A stretch of 64,000 bases of DNA from Ceratotherium simum simum (taxonomy: Eukaryota; Chordata; Mammalia; Perissodactyla; Rhinocerotidae): positions 22,418,726 to 22,482,725 of the forward strand of contig NW_004454180.1 of the NCBI RefSeq assembly GCF_000283155.1, in the 5' to 3' direction. The notes under the pieces are model-generated. The model had not been told where the DNA came from. It searched no databases and saw only the letters and a program-made list of their open reading frames with translations. The position numbers and the translations under genes were made by a program. Below, piece by piece: positions 46,289-58,900 of this stretch (position 1 is the first letter of the stretch; the number at the start of each line of letters is the position of its first letter).

Positions 46289-48159
46289 TTTAGAAGGAAA
46301 TTTCCTATATTCACAATTATAGAACTTAGGATAAGGAGGGTAAGTCAGCTTCCATTCATTCATTAATTTCCTTTTTCATTCATGAAACATGCTTCAGTGA
46401 GTACACTGTGTACACACTAGGGGCCATATAAACACATAGATCCATAAATAGACAAGTTACATTAGTTAAACCAAGGGAATGCATTTGCTAATCCCTGTTG
46501 GGACAAAACTCCCCAAAGTCCAGTGTGGTTTGAGTCTGGAGTGCACCGCATCTAGAATTTGTTTCTAGTGTAGAGATTTAGCAAGGACGGTCACAAGTGA
46601 CATTTCTATGACCTTTCTTACACCCATCTCTTGAGGCTTGAAAAACCCTTGGCGGTTGGCGTCTGTTCTGTGTTTTCATAAGTTGGAGCTAACGGTTACA
46701 TCTCGTAGCCATCTGCACCTGAGATGTCTGGTGTGGCCCCTGTCAATGCTGCAGTTGTCCAAGGATCAAAGGAATGAGGATGGGCCCTGAACCTAGAGGT
46801 AGAGAGAGTTGCAGCTCTCAGACTAGCTGTGACACTTGCAGGCTTGCATGCCTGTAAATATTCACGGTAATCCCTGTGTTTGCCACACCCACCTCAGCAG
46901 TTACAAACCTAGAGATCATATGGGAGAATAAGAGAAAAGGTGACTCTTTATATTTTCTTCAACTATCCCTCTGAAAGAGAATTTGATAATACATTTTGGG
47001 GCACTTCAAATGTTCTTTCCCTCAAGGGAAGATTTAACAAGATGGAGAATTTCATGCACCTGAAATCCAGAAGCAAGGCTGTCTACAAAAGATAGACCTC
47101 AGTGGCTGGGCTGTTGGCCTCGATTTTATTAAAAGGAAAATGGGTCAGAAAGGAAGCTCCTACCTGAATCAGCAAACCGCCCTAAGCTGTAAAAGTTTTG
47201 CTCAAATGTGAAATATTTCTATCCTCTTAAATTCACCCGTGTTAAATAGATCCCTGAGATACTAGAATTTCTATTAAGAATTTTACGTGTTCTAGTTATA
47301 AACTTCAAGTAGCTGCCAAGTAGCAACATATGTAATATACGAGAGATTGAGAAATATGTTTTTAATAGTGCAATAGAATCTCTACATCATATTACTATAC
47401 TTTCAAGTCATAAAAATGAATAATAAAATGCAAACTGGAAGAACTTTGCTTTAATTCAAAAGTTGTATCACAAAGGTTTCTGCTAAAAAATAACATTTCC
47501 CTCCACAATACCATAGCAATATCCCTTTAAACTTGACCAATTTTAACACATACTCCCCTGATTTATGGGAAAATTAGAAGAGGAAAGGAAGAGGAGAGTT
47601 TACGTCTATACCATATATGTTTTCTTGCCTTATCTAGTAAAGAATTGGAAAAATGAGACATGAAAGTAGAAGAAAAAAATGTTTTCTCTTGATCAAACTT
47701 TAGCTCTGGAAGCAGAAACACAAGCAGAATTTGTTTCTTCCCCATCTCTTTCTCATTTTGAGACTGCTTGTTTGGCAAGTTATTGTTGTTGGATGAAATA
47801 TGCCAACTTTTTATGACGAAGCAGATGACTGGGCGATGTAGTGATATGTTAGTGAATGGGGGACCAGGTGGGCGCTGGGATGCTTTTAGAGTTCTCTGGC
47901 TGTGTTAAAATATTTTTTGAGATTTAAATATAGCGTAGGCTTACAGGGTCACAGTGCTCTGAGGAATAACCCAGAAAATGGTGTAGAAAACTTGAAATAG
48001 TTCAGATTCTGTTTTTCTTGTCAATGAAGCATGTGATGTATCAATATATTTCTTATTCAACTAACTGTCATTACTCTCATTATTTCATGTAATCTAAGTG
48101 GTGACTTCTAATTTTTAAGCACTATAGAGGCGCAAAATAGCAGCTTTTCCAGTCTCTTT
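46289..48159. other. Unassigned sequence
   Basis: About 1.9 kb; a slightly GC-richer part at 46490-46920 may be an LTR but no ends were found. No gene. Confidence 0.4.
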
Positions 48160-48480
48160 CTCAACTAAGAGCAGGTATATGGCCTAGTTGTAGCCAAGGA
48201 AATATAAAGAGAAATCATGTGAGGCTGGGGGAGGAAGATCTTTACCTGCTGTCCCCAGCTTCACCTTTCTTCCTGTTTTGTTACTTTGTCCTGTGGACAT
48301 AGGACATTTGAAGAGACATTGCCATCGAACTGAATATGATTTAGCAAAATGATCAGAAGATCTTGGGTCCGTGCTGACCTTCACAAGTTGTTGAATAAAA
48401 CTTTGGACCATCTGCCTACTGATGTTCTGAGTCATAAAAGTCCTGATGGTTCGATCCATTTTTAGTCTGATTTCCTGTTA
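48160..48480 (+). mobile_element. Possible MLT1-like LTR fragment, plus
   Basis: 'gtagccaaggaaatataaag', 'agaaatcatgtgaggctggg', 'cttcacctttcttcctg' and 'cttcacaagttgttgaata' resemble a degraded MaLR LTR. Subfamily and ends are unclear. The minus ORF 48184-48459 is a shadow. Confidence 0.45.
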
Positions 48481-48825
48481 GTGGCTAATAAAAGCATCCA
48501 ATGTGGCTCAAGTGATACATGAATTACCAAAGGGACCTATCGTGCATCATCTAGTTGTGTCTCATCTTGTGTTTGGCAGTTTTGGGAGAGGTTGAACGCT
48601 AAATTTAATTGTCTTAGTCCTGTTGGTGAATTAGACCACATCTACTTTCAAACTCTGAGATTTTTAACATTTTATTCCTTTTTCAGGAGGACGGGCTTTG
48701 TTTGAGCCTTTTAAAAATTATTTTGTCAGAAAATTCAGCATGCAAGTGGAAACTAATCACCTTGTCATTGGGTCCATGGAAAGGTAGATAAAATAATCTG
48801 AATATCTAGTCTCTATGTGCTCTGT
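48481..48825. other. Unassigned sequence
   Basis: Nothing recognised. Confidence 0.4.
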
Positions 48826-48840
48826 CTCTGTTGTGGTGAT

Positions 48841-49049
48841 TTTTTTTTTTTTTTTTGAGGAAGATAGGCCCTGAGCTAACATCTGCCAATCCTCTTTTTT
48901 TGCTGAGGAAGACTGGCCCTGGGCTAACAACCCTGCCCATCTTCCTCTACTTTATATGGGACGCCGCCACAGCATGGCCTGACAAGCGGTGCGCTGGTGC
49001 GCTCCCGGGAGTGCGCACACTTAAAGCTTGCGCCACCCGGCCGGCCCCC
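48841..49049 (-). mobile_element. ERE SINE, minus, internally shortened
   Basis: Poly-T start, two tail modules, then the GC-rich middle jumps from 'gcgctcccggga' to 'gtgcgcacacttaa', lacking about 30-40 bp that include the B-box region. On the minus strand the head reads GGGGGGCCGGCCGGGTGGCG. Imperfect 15-bp TSD at 48826-48840 and 49050-49064 (two mismatches). Confidence 0.92.
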
Positions 49050-49064
49050 CTCTGCTGTGCTGAT

Positions 49065-49559
49065 TTTTAAAGAACAAAGTCTATTTCCTCCACTCCTATT
49101 GTTCCCCTGGTTCTTTATCTGGGGAGAAAAGAAATGATAACAACTGTTAATCTACATTACAGAAAAAACGCTTGAGGGTAGAGGGTAAATTCTGCTTTAT
49201 GCTTTTACAGATCTGACTCTGTACCCATGTATACATCTGTTCACAGTTTAATGAGAGAAAATGCTTAAGAAGAAAGAAAAAAAGTTACTCAAAATTCCCC
49301 AACATTATTGAGATTTGCTGAGTTTACTAGCTGCTCTTTTTTACCTCTAGTTCGTCGTGAAGTCATAAGAAAGTTAAAGAGAGATTTTGATTTTTCTCTT
49401 ATATTATCCAGTCCCCTTGTGCTATTTTATGGATTAAATATATGTAGACTAGAGGGTAACGTGTCAGAATGATGGTATAGAACACACATCTAGTTAGTCG
49501 GTTAACTAACTAATAATATAAATCAATAGATAGATGATCTTTATATGTTTTGAACATAC
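49065..49559. other. Unassigned sequence
   Basis: Nothing recognised. Confidence 0.4.
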
Positions 49560-49775
49560 TTAATTTGGGTTAGTTCCTATATGCTAACCACATTAGTTTA
49601 GTTAATCCTCACAACTACCATATGCAGTATCATAATTGCCATTTTACAGATGAAGAGACTGAAAGTTATATTCTCCCGAGTTCATACAGCCAGCAAATAG
49701 TGGGGTAACGACTTGATCCCGTTCAGGGATCAAGGGACTTGCTAACCCACCCTCATAATCATTGCATTATACACA
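49560..49775 (-). mobile_element. MIR SINE, minus, near full length
   Basis: 'tttagttaatcctcacaact', 'ccattttacagatgaagaga', 'catacagccagcaaatagtg' and 'aatcattgcattatac' follow the reversed MIR from tail to head. Confidence 0.78.
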
Positions 49776-52516
49776 CCAACATGTGTGTACAGTTGCTTTC
49801 TGACACAGTAGTTTCTGATAGCATGGTCCAGCCCATTCTCACAAAGTTACTGTTATCAATCTTTAACCAGGAGATAGGAGATTTGCCTTGGTTTTGCCAT
49901 TTTTAGAAGGAATTATTTAATTAAGCCTAAAAACATATTTTAAAAATGTGTACAAGTGTTTGTGAAAAGTGAAGCAGCTAGATATTGATTCCAAGTCTTC
50001 AGTTTCTAGATTCTTTTTTCTTTTCCTTATAATCCTCTGCCTTCACATACATTTTAGATTGTAACCAACCAGAATGGAGGTTTTGTTCACTTTAAATTGG
50101 AATGTGTGAATGAAATCATTCATTATGCATATGCTGTAATTAAATTACAAACAGAATCTTGCATATGATACATTAATAGTTATGACATAATTTAAATCAG
50201 GTGCCTATAAGCAGTAGGCTAGTTATTGGATGGTCTTCTGAGTTAGGATTAACTTTCATATAACATGAGTGTCATGTATGAGCCAATAGCCCTAAAAGAA
50301 ATAATGATTTTCCCATCATTTATATATAATACAAAAATATTTAAATTATATGTAAAATAAAATAAAATTATATGTAAAAATATGTTATACATAAAATCAT
50401 ATACATATATATAAACAAATAAATTGAGGCTTGAATCTGAGAGTTGACTATAAAAACCATATTTAAAGTTTCAAAATGTGCCCACGTACCCTGGATTTTA
50501 TCGGTCATCTGTTGTTTTTACCTGAAAGCATCTCTCCCATTTTTTCCTCACAGGGCACAGGGTTTTTCCCCACAATATATTCTTGCTGAGATTATAAATC
50601 AAGATGCCACCCTCCACCACCAGTGCCTAGCCACTGTGTCACTGTGGGGACAGTGACACAAACTCGGCAAAGCTCATCTAGATATTTGAATTTTAAGGAA
50701 AATTACCCACGGATGGAAAACTACTGGAATCCTATCATCTTAATTTCTGCAAGGTAAAAAGACTACCAATTAGTTCCTTCTACCTAAATCCCAAGAGCTC
50801 TCCTGATACTTGTCCTTTCTGAAGCCTATTTGTTTAGTTTTATCTTTGATTATGAAAGTTTGTTTTCCAGCATACATTCATCCAAACCAAGTATCCAGAG
50901 TAACTGATACAAAGTATTAGAATGAATTTCACACAACAGACCCTCAGTGAAACATTGGGTATTTATAATAGGTTATGGCATTGAAACGTAGAAATGACAT
51001 TGAGATTCCCACTAACATTCCAGAACCGGAAAGTAACTGCCCCAAGGTAATGAGCAGTGCAACAGCTAATTAAGTATTTCCCTGTGGTCACTTGGAGCCA
51101 TGTGTCCAACAAGAGCGAAGCTCTGGGTGACTAACTGCTGTCACAGAACAGCTTAGAAAGGACGAGTGATTCTGCCACCAAGGGGAAGGAGAGTTGTTTC
51201 TGACAGTCCTGGATATTTTAAAAGCAAAAGAATGACAAACTCAAATCTTAAAATTCTTGCCTCGAGGCATGGAGTGAAACTCAGGGCCTTTCTGTGACTA
51301 CTTCAAAGACTCTCTTCTCTCTTACAGCCCTAGGGCTAAGATCACCAAAAAACATCCTGAGAGACTAATTCTGTAGACGGCTGAATTAAAAGTCAGTCGA
51401 ATTTACAACTTTTTCAGTTTTCTTATTGAAAGTTCAAGAATGGCTCTAGAACTAATATATTCCTGACAATTGGGACAATTAGAGAGCAGTATATGGGAAA
51501 CAAGACCAGTTGGAGAGCCCAGAACCCTCAAATCCTTGTGAAACATCCTTTTATGGAAAGAATCCGTGTTTCTCATACAAAAAAAACCAAATGATCCCTG
51601 TGTTAAGAGACTACTGGCCATCATCTTGAATATTTACAGAGAACGAAATGCAGAGTTAGAATGATGAAGCTAAGAGTCCCAGACAGATTTACAGGAATTT
51701 GCTAATTTGTGTAGTCAAAGCCAGGAAATTATTTGTAAATTGGATTCTGAGAACACTTAGCCAAGGAGGGGGCTGGGGAAAGTAATTTTGGATCAGGCTG
51801 GATTTGTCAAAATAGTTACTCTCAACAGAGCTTCTGCGTTTATTCAGCTAGCTTAAGAAGCCAGCTGCTGCTCTGGTTCAGATAAAGCAAACCCGGATCC
51901 AATTTGCTGACACTGAAAGACCAAAAATCCCTGTCCATATCTAGAAGAAGTACTGTCACAGACTTTGAGATATTGGAATGCTGGATTGGATTGTTTATGA
52001 GCACCTGTTCACTCATCGTGGTTATGATATTGAGCATAGTGGATTGAAAAGTAACCAGATAATGTGGAAGGTTATAATCTGCATATATATCTGACCATGA
52101 GCCAGAAGATGACAAGAAATGAAATACCTTTATTGTGGTCTCTTGAAGAAAGAGGAAACTGTGTACAGGTTTTACAGCCACAGACTTCTGCCTACAAAAT
52201 CAGTGACACATCCTTGGGAAATTCAAATATGTTAGTGCCACCATCAAAGACCTGAAAAATGAAAACTAAATCAGAGGTGGAAATTTTCACACCATCCCTG
52301 TCCAGATCTTTCATTTGACTTGAGAAAATTCCTGATGAGATTTAGAAAATTATGGGATTATTGAATCTAACAACAACAAAAAATGATCCCAACTGTATAC
52401 ACTATCCCCAGAGTTATTGCCTTACTGGGGATAAAGTAATGCAGCTCCTGGTAACTAGTATCAGCTATTGAAGTACTTTATTTTCCCAGTAAAACCAATA
52501 GTGTCCTTTTACTATT
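49776..52516. other. Unassigned sequence
   Basis: About 2.7 kb: AT-rich simple sequence at 50330-50420, a perfect hairpin at 50635-50660, and a block at about 51400-52460 that looks like decayed retroelement DNA but was not identified. The minus ORF 51840-52181 (113 codons) has no recognised domain. Confidence 0.4.
50635..50660. repeat. Perfect inverted repeat, 11-bp arms, 4-nt loop
   Basis: TGTGTCACTGT and its exact reverse complement ACAGTGACACA are separated by GGGG. No repeat family explains it. Confidence 0.95.
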
Positions 52517-52958
52517 TGTATTAGTTTTCTACTCCTGCTGTAAGAGATTACCACAAATTTAGCAGTTTAAAACAATAAAAATATATTATCTTATAGTCCT
52601 AGAGGTCAGAAGTTTGCAATGTGTATGCAGGACTGCATTCCTTCTGGGGAGAATTGGTTTCCTTGTCTTTTCCATCTTCTAGAGATGACTTGAATTCCTT
52701 AACTAGTGGCCACAAATTGCTCCGACTTCTGCTCCCCTCATCACATCTCCTTGTCTGACTTTGACCTTCCTGTATTCCTCTTATAATGACTCTTGTGATT
52801 ACACTGGGCCCACCTGGATAATCCGGGGTGATCTCCCACCCCACGTTCCTTAACTTAACCACCTCTGCGAAGACTTTTTGCCATGTGAAAAAACAGATTC
52901 ACAGGTTCTGGAGATTAGGATGTGGACATGTTTTGGGGCCATCTTTCAGTCTACCACA
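52517..52958 (-). mobile_element. MLT1 (ERVL-MaLR) LTR, minus
   Basis: Plus-strand text begins TGTATTAGTTTTCTACTCCT and continues 'gtttaaaacaataaaaatat', 'agtcctagaggtcagaagtt', 'cctcttataatgactcttgt', 'ccacctctgcgaagac', the reverse of an MLT1 LTR from its 3' end. Ends near CTACCACA. No internal retroviral sequence adjoins it. The minus ORF 52599-52862 is an LTR translation. Confidence 0.82.
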
Positions 52959-54425
52959 CTCTTGTATTCTTGCATGGTGTCACAATTTAATCTACAGTAT
53001 TGGCTCATGAACTGTTACAGTGACCATCACGTGACAATGGAAATATTATGATGTTAATACCTAGAGAGTAAGAATTTGTTTGTGTTATATATAGATGTTT
53101 AAATAAGAGTATCACAGAGTGGGAGATAATACAGCAAAATAGAAGATTTTATCTATATTTCACTTAAGGAAAGTTCCTGGAGTTTGAATAGTCTGGAGAC
53201 ATATCAGTAAAGTAAGTGAAATTCTGCTCATTTTTGTTCTGCTACCACAAGAAGGACAAACAATATTTGGAAGGTGACTTAGAACTTTGAAAACATTTAG
53301 GTGTCCTTCTACGACCCATTGAAATAAGAAATTGTGAAATCTGTGTGTGTTCCAGAGCAAGTCAAAGCAATACCAGGTTTTACCGCGAACTGTTCTTTCA
53401 ACTAGTTTGAAGACGCAGCAGATGTAATGATTCTCAAAGTGTCTGTGATGGAATTGATGGAACCTTTGGCAAGCATCATTCTCACAACTGGAGAGTAGGA
53501 TCCTAAGGGGAGAGAGAAGCCATGATCCTTTTGGTAGTTAACCTCAGAGAAACACCTCGTGACATGCTATCAGGTTCTGATAAAAATTTAACAAATAACC
53601 ATGTGACATAAGATGATGCTACCAACACTGTTTAGTTGCGAGTGCTGTTATGGAGGATATGCTCGATTCTCTAAACCATTTTTATATATAGTTCTGTTTC
53701 TCTTAGAGCCAGAATACATAAGTCTGGGAACTAATGAGTGGATGTGGGAGTTGCGGCTTGGTAAAGTACATTCTTTGATTTTTAAGATTAATCCCATTAT
53801 TGCCACTCTAGGTTCAGCTTCTACCAGGACATATAAAAATGGTTATATTACATTGGAAGTTGACAGTGTCTTCTGGCCATCTTAGACATCTTATGCCACC
53901 AGATGTGTAGACAAAAATAATTCAAATCATTGGTAAATGGGTTTTCTGTTAGACAAAGGGAATAGAGAAGAATATAAGATCTTTGGGGGGCACTATTTTA
54001 AACTAATATGGCAGTTGAAAATTTTAAAATAAAACCACTGAAGTATTATCTAGGCAGGATCACCAGGAAATCAGAGCCTCTAAAATTAAGATTTAGGCAA
54101 AGTATTTCAATTAGCTAAGTTGTTAGGCAAAAGGAAGGGAAAATAGGAGAAGGAGAACCATAAATGCAAGTTGTAGATTTGGACAGTTATAGAAGCAAAT
54201 ACTGTGATGTTGCTCATTAGGTTATAGTAAAAAAACAAAATCATGTTTTTTTTCTTCTTTATTCGTACCATTAATAAAGAGCATATTGACTATGGTCACA
54301 TATGGCACAAATTATAAGATACAGAGAAAAAAGTAGGACAAGAATGAAAATCATTTCAGAGATCATGAAGCTGCTGCAGTTAATTTGGGTTAGGGTTGCC
54401 TCTTGTGGGGAGGCAGGGAGGAGAA
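52959..54425. other. Unassigned sequence
   Basis: No repeat identified. A 90-codon plus ORF at 53613-53885 has a more even amino-acid composition than most here, but no homology I recognise; it may be an ERV or pseudogene remnant. Confidence 0.4.
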
Positions 54426-54528
54426 ATATATATATATATATATATACATATATATATACACATACATATAAAATATTGAGATATATTACACATTTATAAT
54501 ATATATGATAGTGTGATATATATGATAG
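54426..54528. repeat. (TA)n microsatellite and AT-rich extension
   Basis: About eleven pure TA units, then ATATAC and ATATATGATA variants. It lies directly beside the young ERE at 54543. Confidence 0.9.
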
Positions 54529-54542
54529 TAAAGGATGCCGAG

Positions 54543-54745
54543 GGCCGGCCCCGTGGCTTAGCGGTTAAGTGCGTGCGCTCCGCTGCTGGCGGCCGGGGTT
54601 CGGATCCCGGGCGCGCACTGACACACCGCTACTCTGGCCATGCTGAGGCCACATCCCACATACAGCAACTAGAAGGCTGTGCAACTATGACATACAACTA
54701 TCTACTGGGGCTTTGGGGGAAAAAAAAAAAAAAAAAATAAATAAA
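54543..54745 (+). mobile_element. ERE SINE, plus, youngest-looking copy
   Basis: The head and middle keep nearly every CpG. A box TGGCTTAGCGG at 54554-54564 and B box GGTTCGGATCC at 54597-54607, 43 bp apart start to start, as in a type 2 Pol III promoter. Ends after 'ctactggggctttggggg' with a long A tail. 13-bp TSD AAAGGATGCCGAG (54530-54542) / AAAGGATGCTGAG (54746-54758), differing by one CpG-decay change. ORF 54513-54740 is the SINE. Confidence 0.96.
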
Positions 54746-54758
54746 AAAGGATGCTGAG

Positions 54759-55410
54759 TACGTTAAATTGTTAATATGAAACAAAATGATGTATTTATGC
54801 TGAGAAGCCAAGGAATGCAATGGATGAATAACTGTTACTTTTGCAAACATATCTTTCCTTCCACTTTCTTTTGGTCATAATGCCTCTTAGAAAACTACCC
54901 CGCCCAATTCCATGTGGGCTGCTCCTTTCTCTTCCAGGTCCCATGACCCAAGCTAATGAAATTAGGCTGTCTTTCGGGTGAAAGTTAGTCTTTATGAGGA
55001 AGACAAAAAGATATAAAGTATTTGAAACTGGGCTCTTCTATGGTAACAAAAGGAAGAAAGTATATGTGAGTTCTGCACAAATCCCGTTTCCCACCTTTTC
55101 CTAGATTTTATCATAATTTTCTCAGCTACCCAGTTGCCTTCAAATAAATTTGTTTTATGGTGAAGTTACCTGGAAATAATTAATCTACTGATTATAAGAA
55201 AAACAGCTCTAGCTTATGTATGGATTTTATCCCCAAAATAATAAAAATAAATGATTTACTCATGAAACGAAATTTATAAAACAACTCAATTTCAATGAAT
55301 TTGAGAAGTTTTCCACATTTAGACAAAACTATTTTAAATAAATTAAGCTATATGTCTAGTCATTCTCTCTTTCTCTCTTCCTCACTGAACAACATAGAAC
55401 CACACACTTT
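54759..55410. other. Unassigned, possible LTR-like fragment
   Basis: 'ggtcccatgacccaagctaa' and the following ~200 bp (about 54890-55140) resemble a MaLR-type LTR, but too weakly to call. The rest is unrecognised. Confidence 0.35.
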
Positions 55411-55654
55411 CTTTTTGGTGAGGAAGATTAGCCCTGAGATAACATCTGTTGCCGGTCCTCCCTGTTTTTGCTGAGGAAGATTGGCCCTGGGCTAACATAT
55501 GTGCCTTTCTTCCTCCATTTTATATGTGGGATGCCTGCCAGAGCATGGCTTGATAAGAGGTGCTTATGTCCGTGCCTGGGATCTGAACCTGCGAACCCTG
55601 TGCCGCTGAAGCAGAGTGTGTGAACTTAACCCCCACACCACCGGGCTGGCCCTA
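55411..55654 (-). mobile_element. ERE SINE, minus
   Basis: Two tail modules ('gaggaagattagccctgaga', 'gaggaagattggccctgggc') and a full body; on the minus strand the head reads AGGGCCAGCCCGGTGGTGTG. Inverted relative to the ERE 0.67 kb upstream. No clear TSD. Confidence 0.93.
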
Positions 55655-55734
55655 AACCAAGCAGTTTTTAGACTCTGTGTATTTTCTCTAGCTTTCTCTT
55701 CTTCCTATAAAGTTCTTTTCTTCCTGGCAAATGG

Positions 55735-55965
55735 CCATTCATCATTCAAGGCCAAACTCCTGTCTCTTCTTTCTAAGCAGAATTAATTATTCCCTTGCTT
55801 CACTCTTATATGCAGAATCTGAATATAAGATTTTATTAGAATTGCATATGTGTGCATTTGTCTTGCTCACTAGATTCTGAATTCCATGAGGACTTTATGA
55901 GCATATTTTTTATTTCTAGTCCTTACATGCCTCACACGGAGTAGATGGTCAATAAGTGACTAACT
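55735..55965 (+). mobile_element. L2 LINE 3' region, plus
   Basis: 'caaggccaaactcctgtctc', 'cactagattctgaattccat', 'gaggactttatgagcatatt', 'ggagtagatggtcaataagt' follow the L2 3' end in order. Confidence 0.7.
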
Positions 55966-58900
55966 ATTGAGAACTAACCTATTCCTAATCAAAATAGGAG
56001 AGCCAGAATTATTTTGGAAATATATTATATTTACATGGTACAGAGGTTCATAAAAATTGCAAAGGAGGAAAAGGAGAAATTTAACCTCCATTCACCAATA
56101 TTATCCATCTCCTAATAAGAAAGAAAAATGGAGAAAAAAGATAAATTTATCTACATAATTTATTCATAGTAGATAAGAGAGAGCTAAAGGTGAATTACTT
56201 TCATCAGCAATTGCATATTTTGATGTATGTTCATTTTTTCCTTTGCTCCATACCTAGGGGGAACATTTTCAAAATCAGAGACAAGAAAGCGATGTGGAGA
56301 CAAAATTTCTTTTATTGTTCTTTGGTTTGCTCTTGTAGGATGCTAGATTTCTTTCAACCAGTATAGTCTGTGTAGGCAGAGAAGTCAGCACAACCAGAAG
56401 AACAGAAGAAAGATGGAAACAGTGGAGTCATTGACATTGTGGCTAGGAGGTCAAGAGGGTGACTTTAGAGCAGTGATGTTGAAGTGATGAATCAGTGCAT
56501 TCTAGGGACTATGTGAGATCAGCCATTGGAATGAAGAAAGAAAGTATAATATCGACATCTCTATATCTATACCTATGTATTAACGAAGTTAAGTTTCATT
56601 AATAATTAATAGAAGGCTTGACACTGAAAGTCCCCTCGGTTAATTTGTCAGGTGGCCCCCTGTCAAATACGTCACCACATGGGAGACAATCTGAGTAAGA
56701 GAGAAATCTGCAACTCAGGTCTTCAGAGGCTCACACTCACCCTTAGGTTCTTTCAGTTTATTGGGACACTGCAATTTACATAAACTACATTAAGAGGATT
56801 TATAGACTATATTATCTAATTTTAACTACATTTACTCTCACAAAAATACTTTTAAAATATTCATTTAAAGACATACAGATTGAAACTAACCTAATACAAG
56901 TATAAGCAAATAATAATAAAACAGAAGAATTGACAGCTTTACTCCTATTCCCAGCAATGTTATCAGTAATATTAGGAAGTAAAAGGTTTTTATCTAATCA
57001 CATATGAGTAGAAGCTGGGCAAAGGAACAATTAGTAAAAATTAGTAGAGTAGTACACATGTATACACATGCACAAATTATACCTCCATATACAATTATTT
57101 TACTGATAGAAAGTGTATAGTCCAAAAATTTTCTGGGAACCATTGGCTTAGAGGACTGAGCAGACTGAAACCAGTTCTTGAGGAAACAGTGGCCAATGAT
57201 AAAATACATTAGTGTGGATGTAAAGTTGAACAACAGCAACAACAAAAACTACTGAGAGGGAGGGGTGAAGCATTATAAGAGAGAGAAGTAGAAAATAAAC
57301 AGTTAATGTGTTCCTGAGATGAGAAGAAACAACTGAATCAAGAGCAGGAGCAAAACAATGCTTTTGTATTTAGTGTAGCAAAGACCTTGCGATAAGACTT
57401 TATGTTGTTATCCCCTGAAAGATGCAAGAGAAAGTCAAAGATAGGCAAAATTTGAAAACACTGAGGTCCAAGATCAGTCCTGAGGTGTGTCCTTACCTAT
57501 TCATAGCTAACGTATTTTTAACAGCACCCTAGTGAGAAGGGATTAGAGTTATATGATCAGAATCAAACCAATCCGTTATCTTTGTCCTTATTTGAAAAGT
57601 TTGCTTTAATTATTTAGTATATAGGCATGTATCACTAACTAATAATATGATTTGATCAATTGCAAGTACTATACTGGATCTGGATTTCTAATTAAAAGAG
57701 CCCTGTTTTGAAGAAGACTAATGATATCCTTTGTATGTAGGAGAATGACTGGACTCTGTGAGCTACAGTAAATTCCATCTTATGTGGCGCCCCAGGAAAG
57801 AGCTTCTTTTCTTATTTCTTAATTTTGAGGAGAAATTTCTGTAGTAAGTAAAATTTAATACTTACCAGAAATTATGTTATTTAGTTGTTTCTAGAATAAG
57901 GATGTGTTTTAGAAATGTTTAGAAGGATAGAATACTCCTGGTGGAGCCTATTATACTTCTTCAACTTTAAGTGACATTGTTTCCTACATTTTAATGTCTG
58001 AAATTGAGCTGCATCTTACTATTTGATGGCATATTATGGTCACTGTTAGTCTGGTGACAAATGGGATGTAGTTATTCCCTTGCATGCACAAACTGGATTA
58101 TTGTTCCTGGTCGTCTAAGCAAACACTTGCAACCCCTCCATGTTTCAGTCCAAAATAAAAAATTGCAGAAGCTATAAGTGTTCTGGTTGCTATTTGGTAA
58201 CCTGATGACATCTCTTAGTGAAAAGAAGAAAGCGACAGCGTCAACATACAGAGAATTGCCAGCAACTTAGAAGAAAATATCAAAGACAATAGTAAACACT
58301 TTTAAAAATGCTGCATTACCAATTCTCTTGGTGTCCCAGGGGACAATATTGTGTAGAAAATATAGACATTTCTCACATTAAGTCAAAGAATATTTAAGAA
58401 AATTGGGTTGGGGAGAAATTTTAGGAACTATCTGACCAACTAGTTTTTCTTACATTCTTATTTTTATAGATATCCAAGAGAGATATATGATCAATATCTT
58501 TATCAGAATGTGTATAAAAAGCTCTTTCAATAATTATAAAATAAAATTTCCAAGTGATAAGAAAGTGTTGAGCCAGTCGGTTTGGCTGTGGTAACTCTTA
58601 AAACTGATGGCATCTTAGATTAGATGATATACAAATTCTACTGCTTCCCATCAGGTATGACGCAAAGACATCTCTTAGGAGTACATTAGCACTGTTATAT
58701 CATAGTGATATATTGCTGACATCTTAAAAATGTTTCTTGAATTCTGTCATACTGTATTGCTAAACAGAGTTTTCAATGCCCATATTCTGTGTGCTGGACT
58801 CCTTTTCAGTGTAGCTTCCTCTCTGTGTTTTGATGGCAGGAACTCTCAGTATAAACGTGAGGGGACTGTGCAAACACAATTGGGCGAATACATCAGAAAG

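Noticed and set aside
47861..47880. CTCF-like site (CCAGGTGGGCGCTGG)
   Set aside because: Spacing differs by one base from the CTCF core; too weak without a matrix score or ChIP data.
53613..53885. 90-codon ORF as an exon or small gene
   Set aside because: Reasonable composition but no recognised family, start context or splice signals.
54543..54620. tRNA gene (A and B boxes present)
   Set aside because: It is the tRNA-derived head of an ERE SINE; flanking TSD and A tail show retroposition, and the sequence does not form a full cloverleaf with a mature 3' end.
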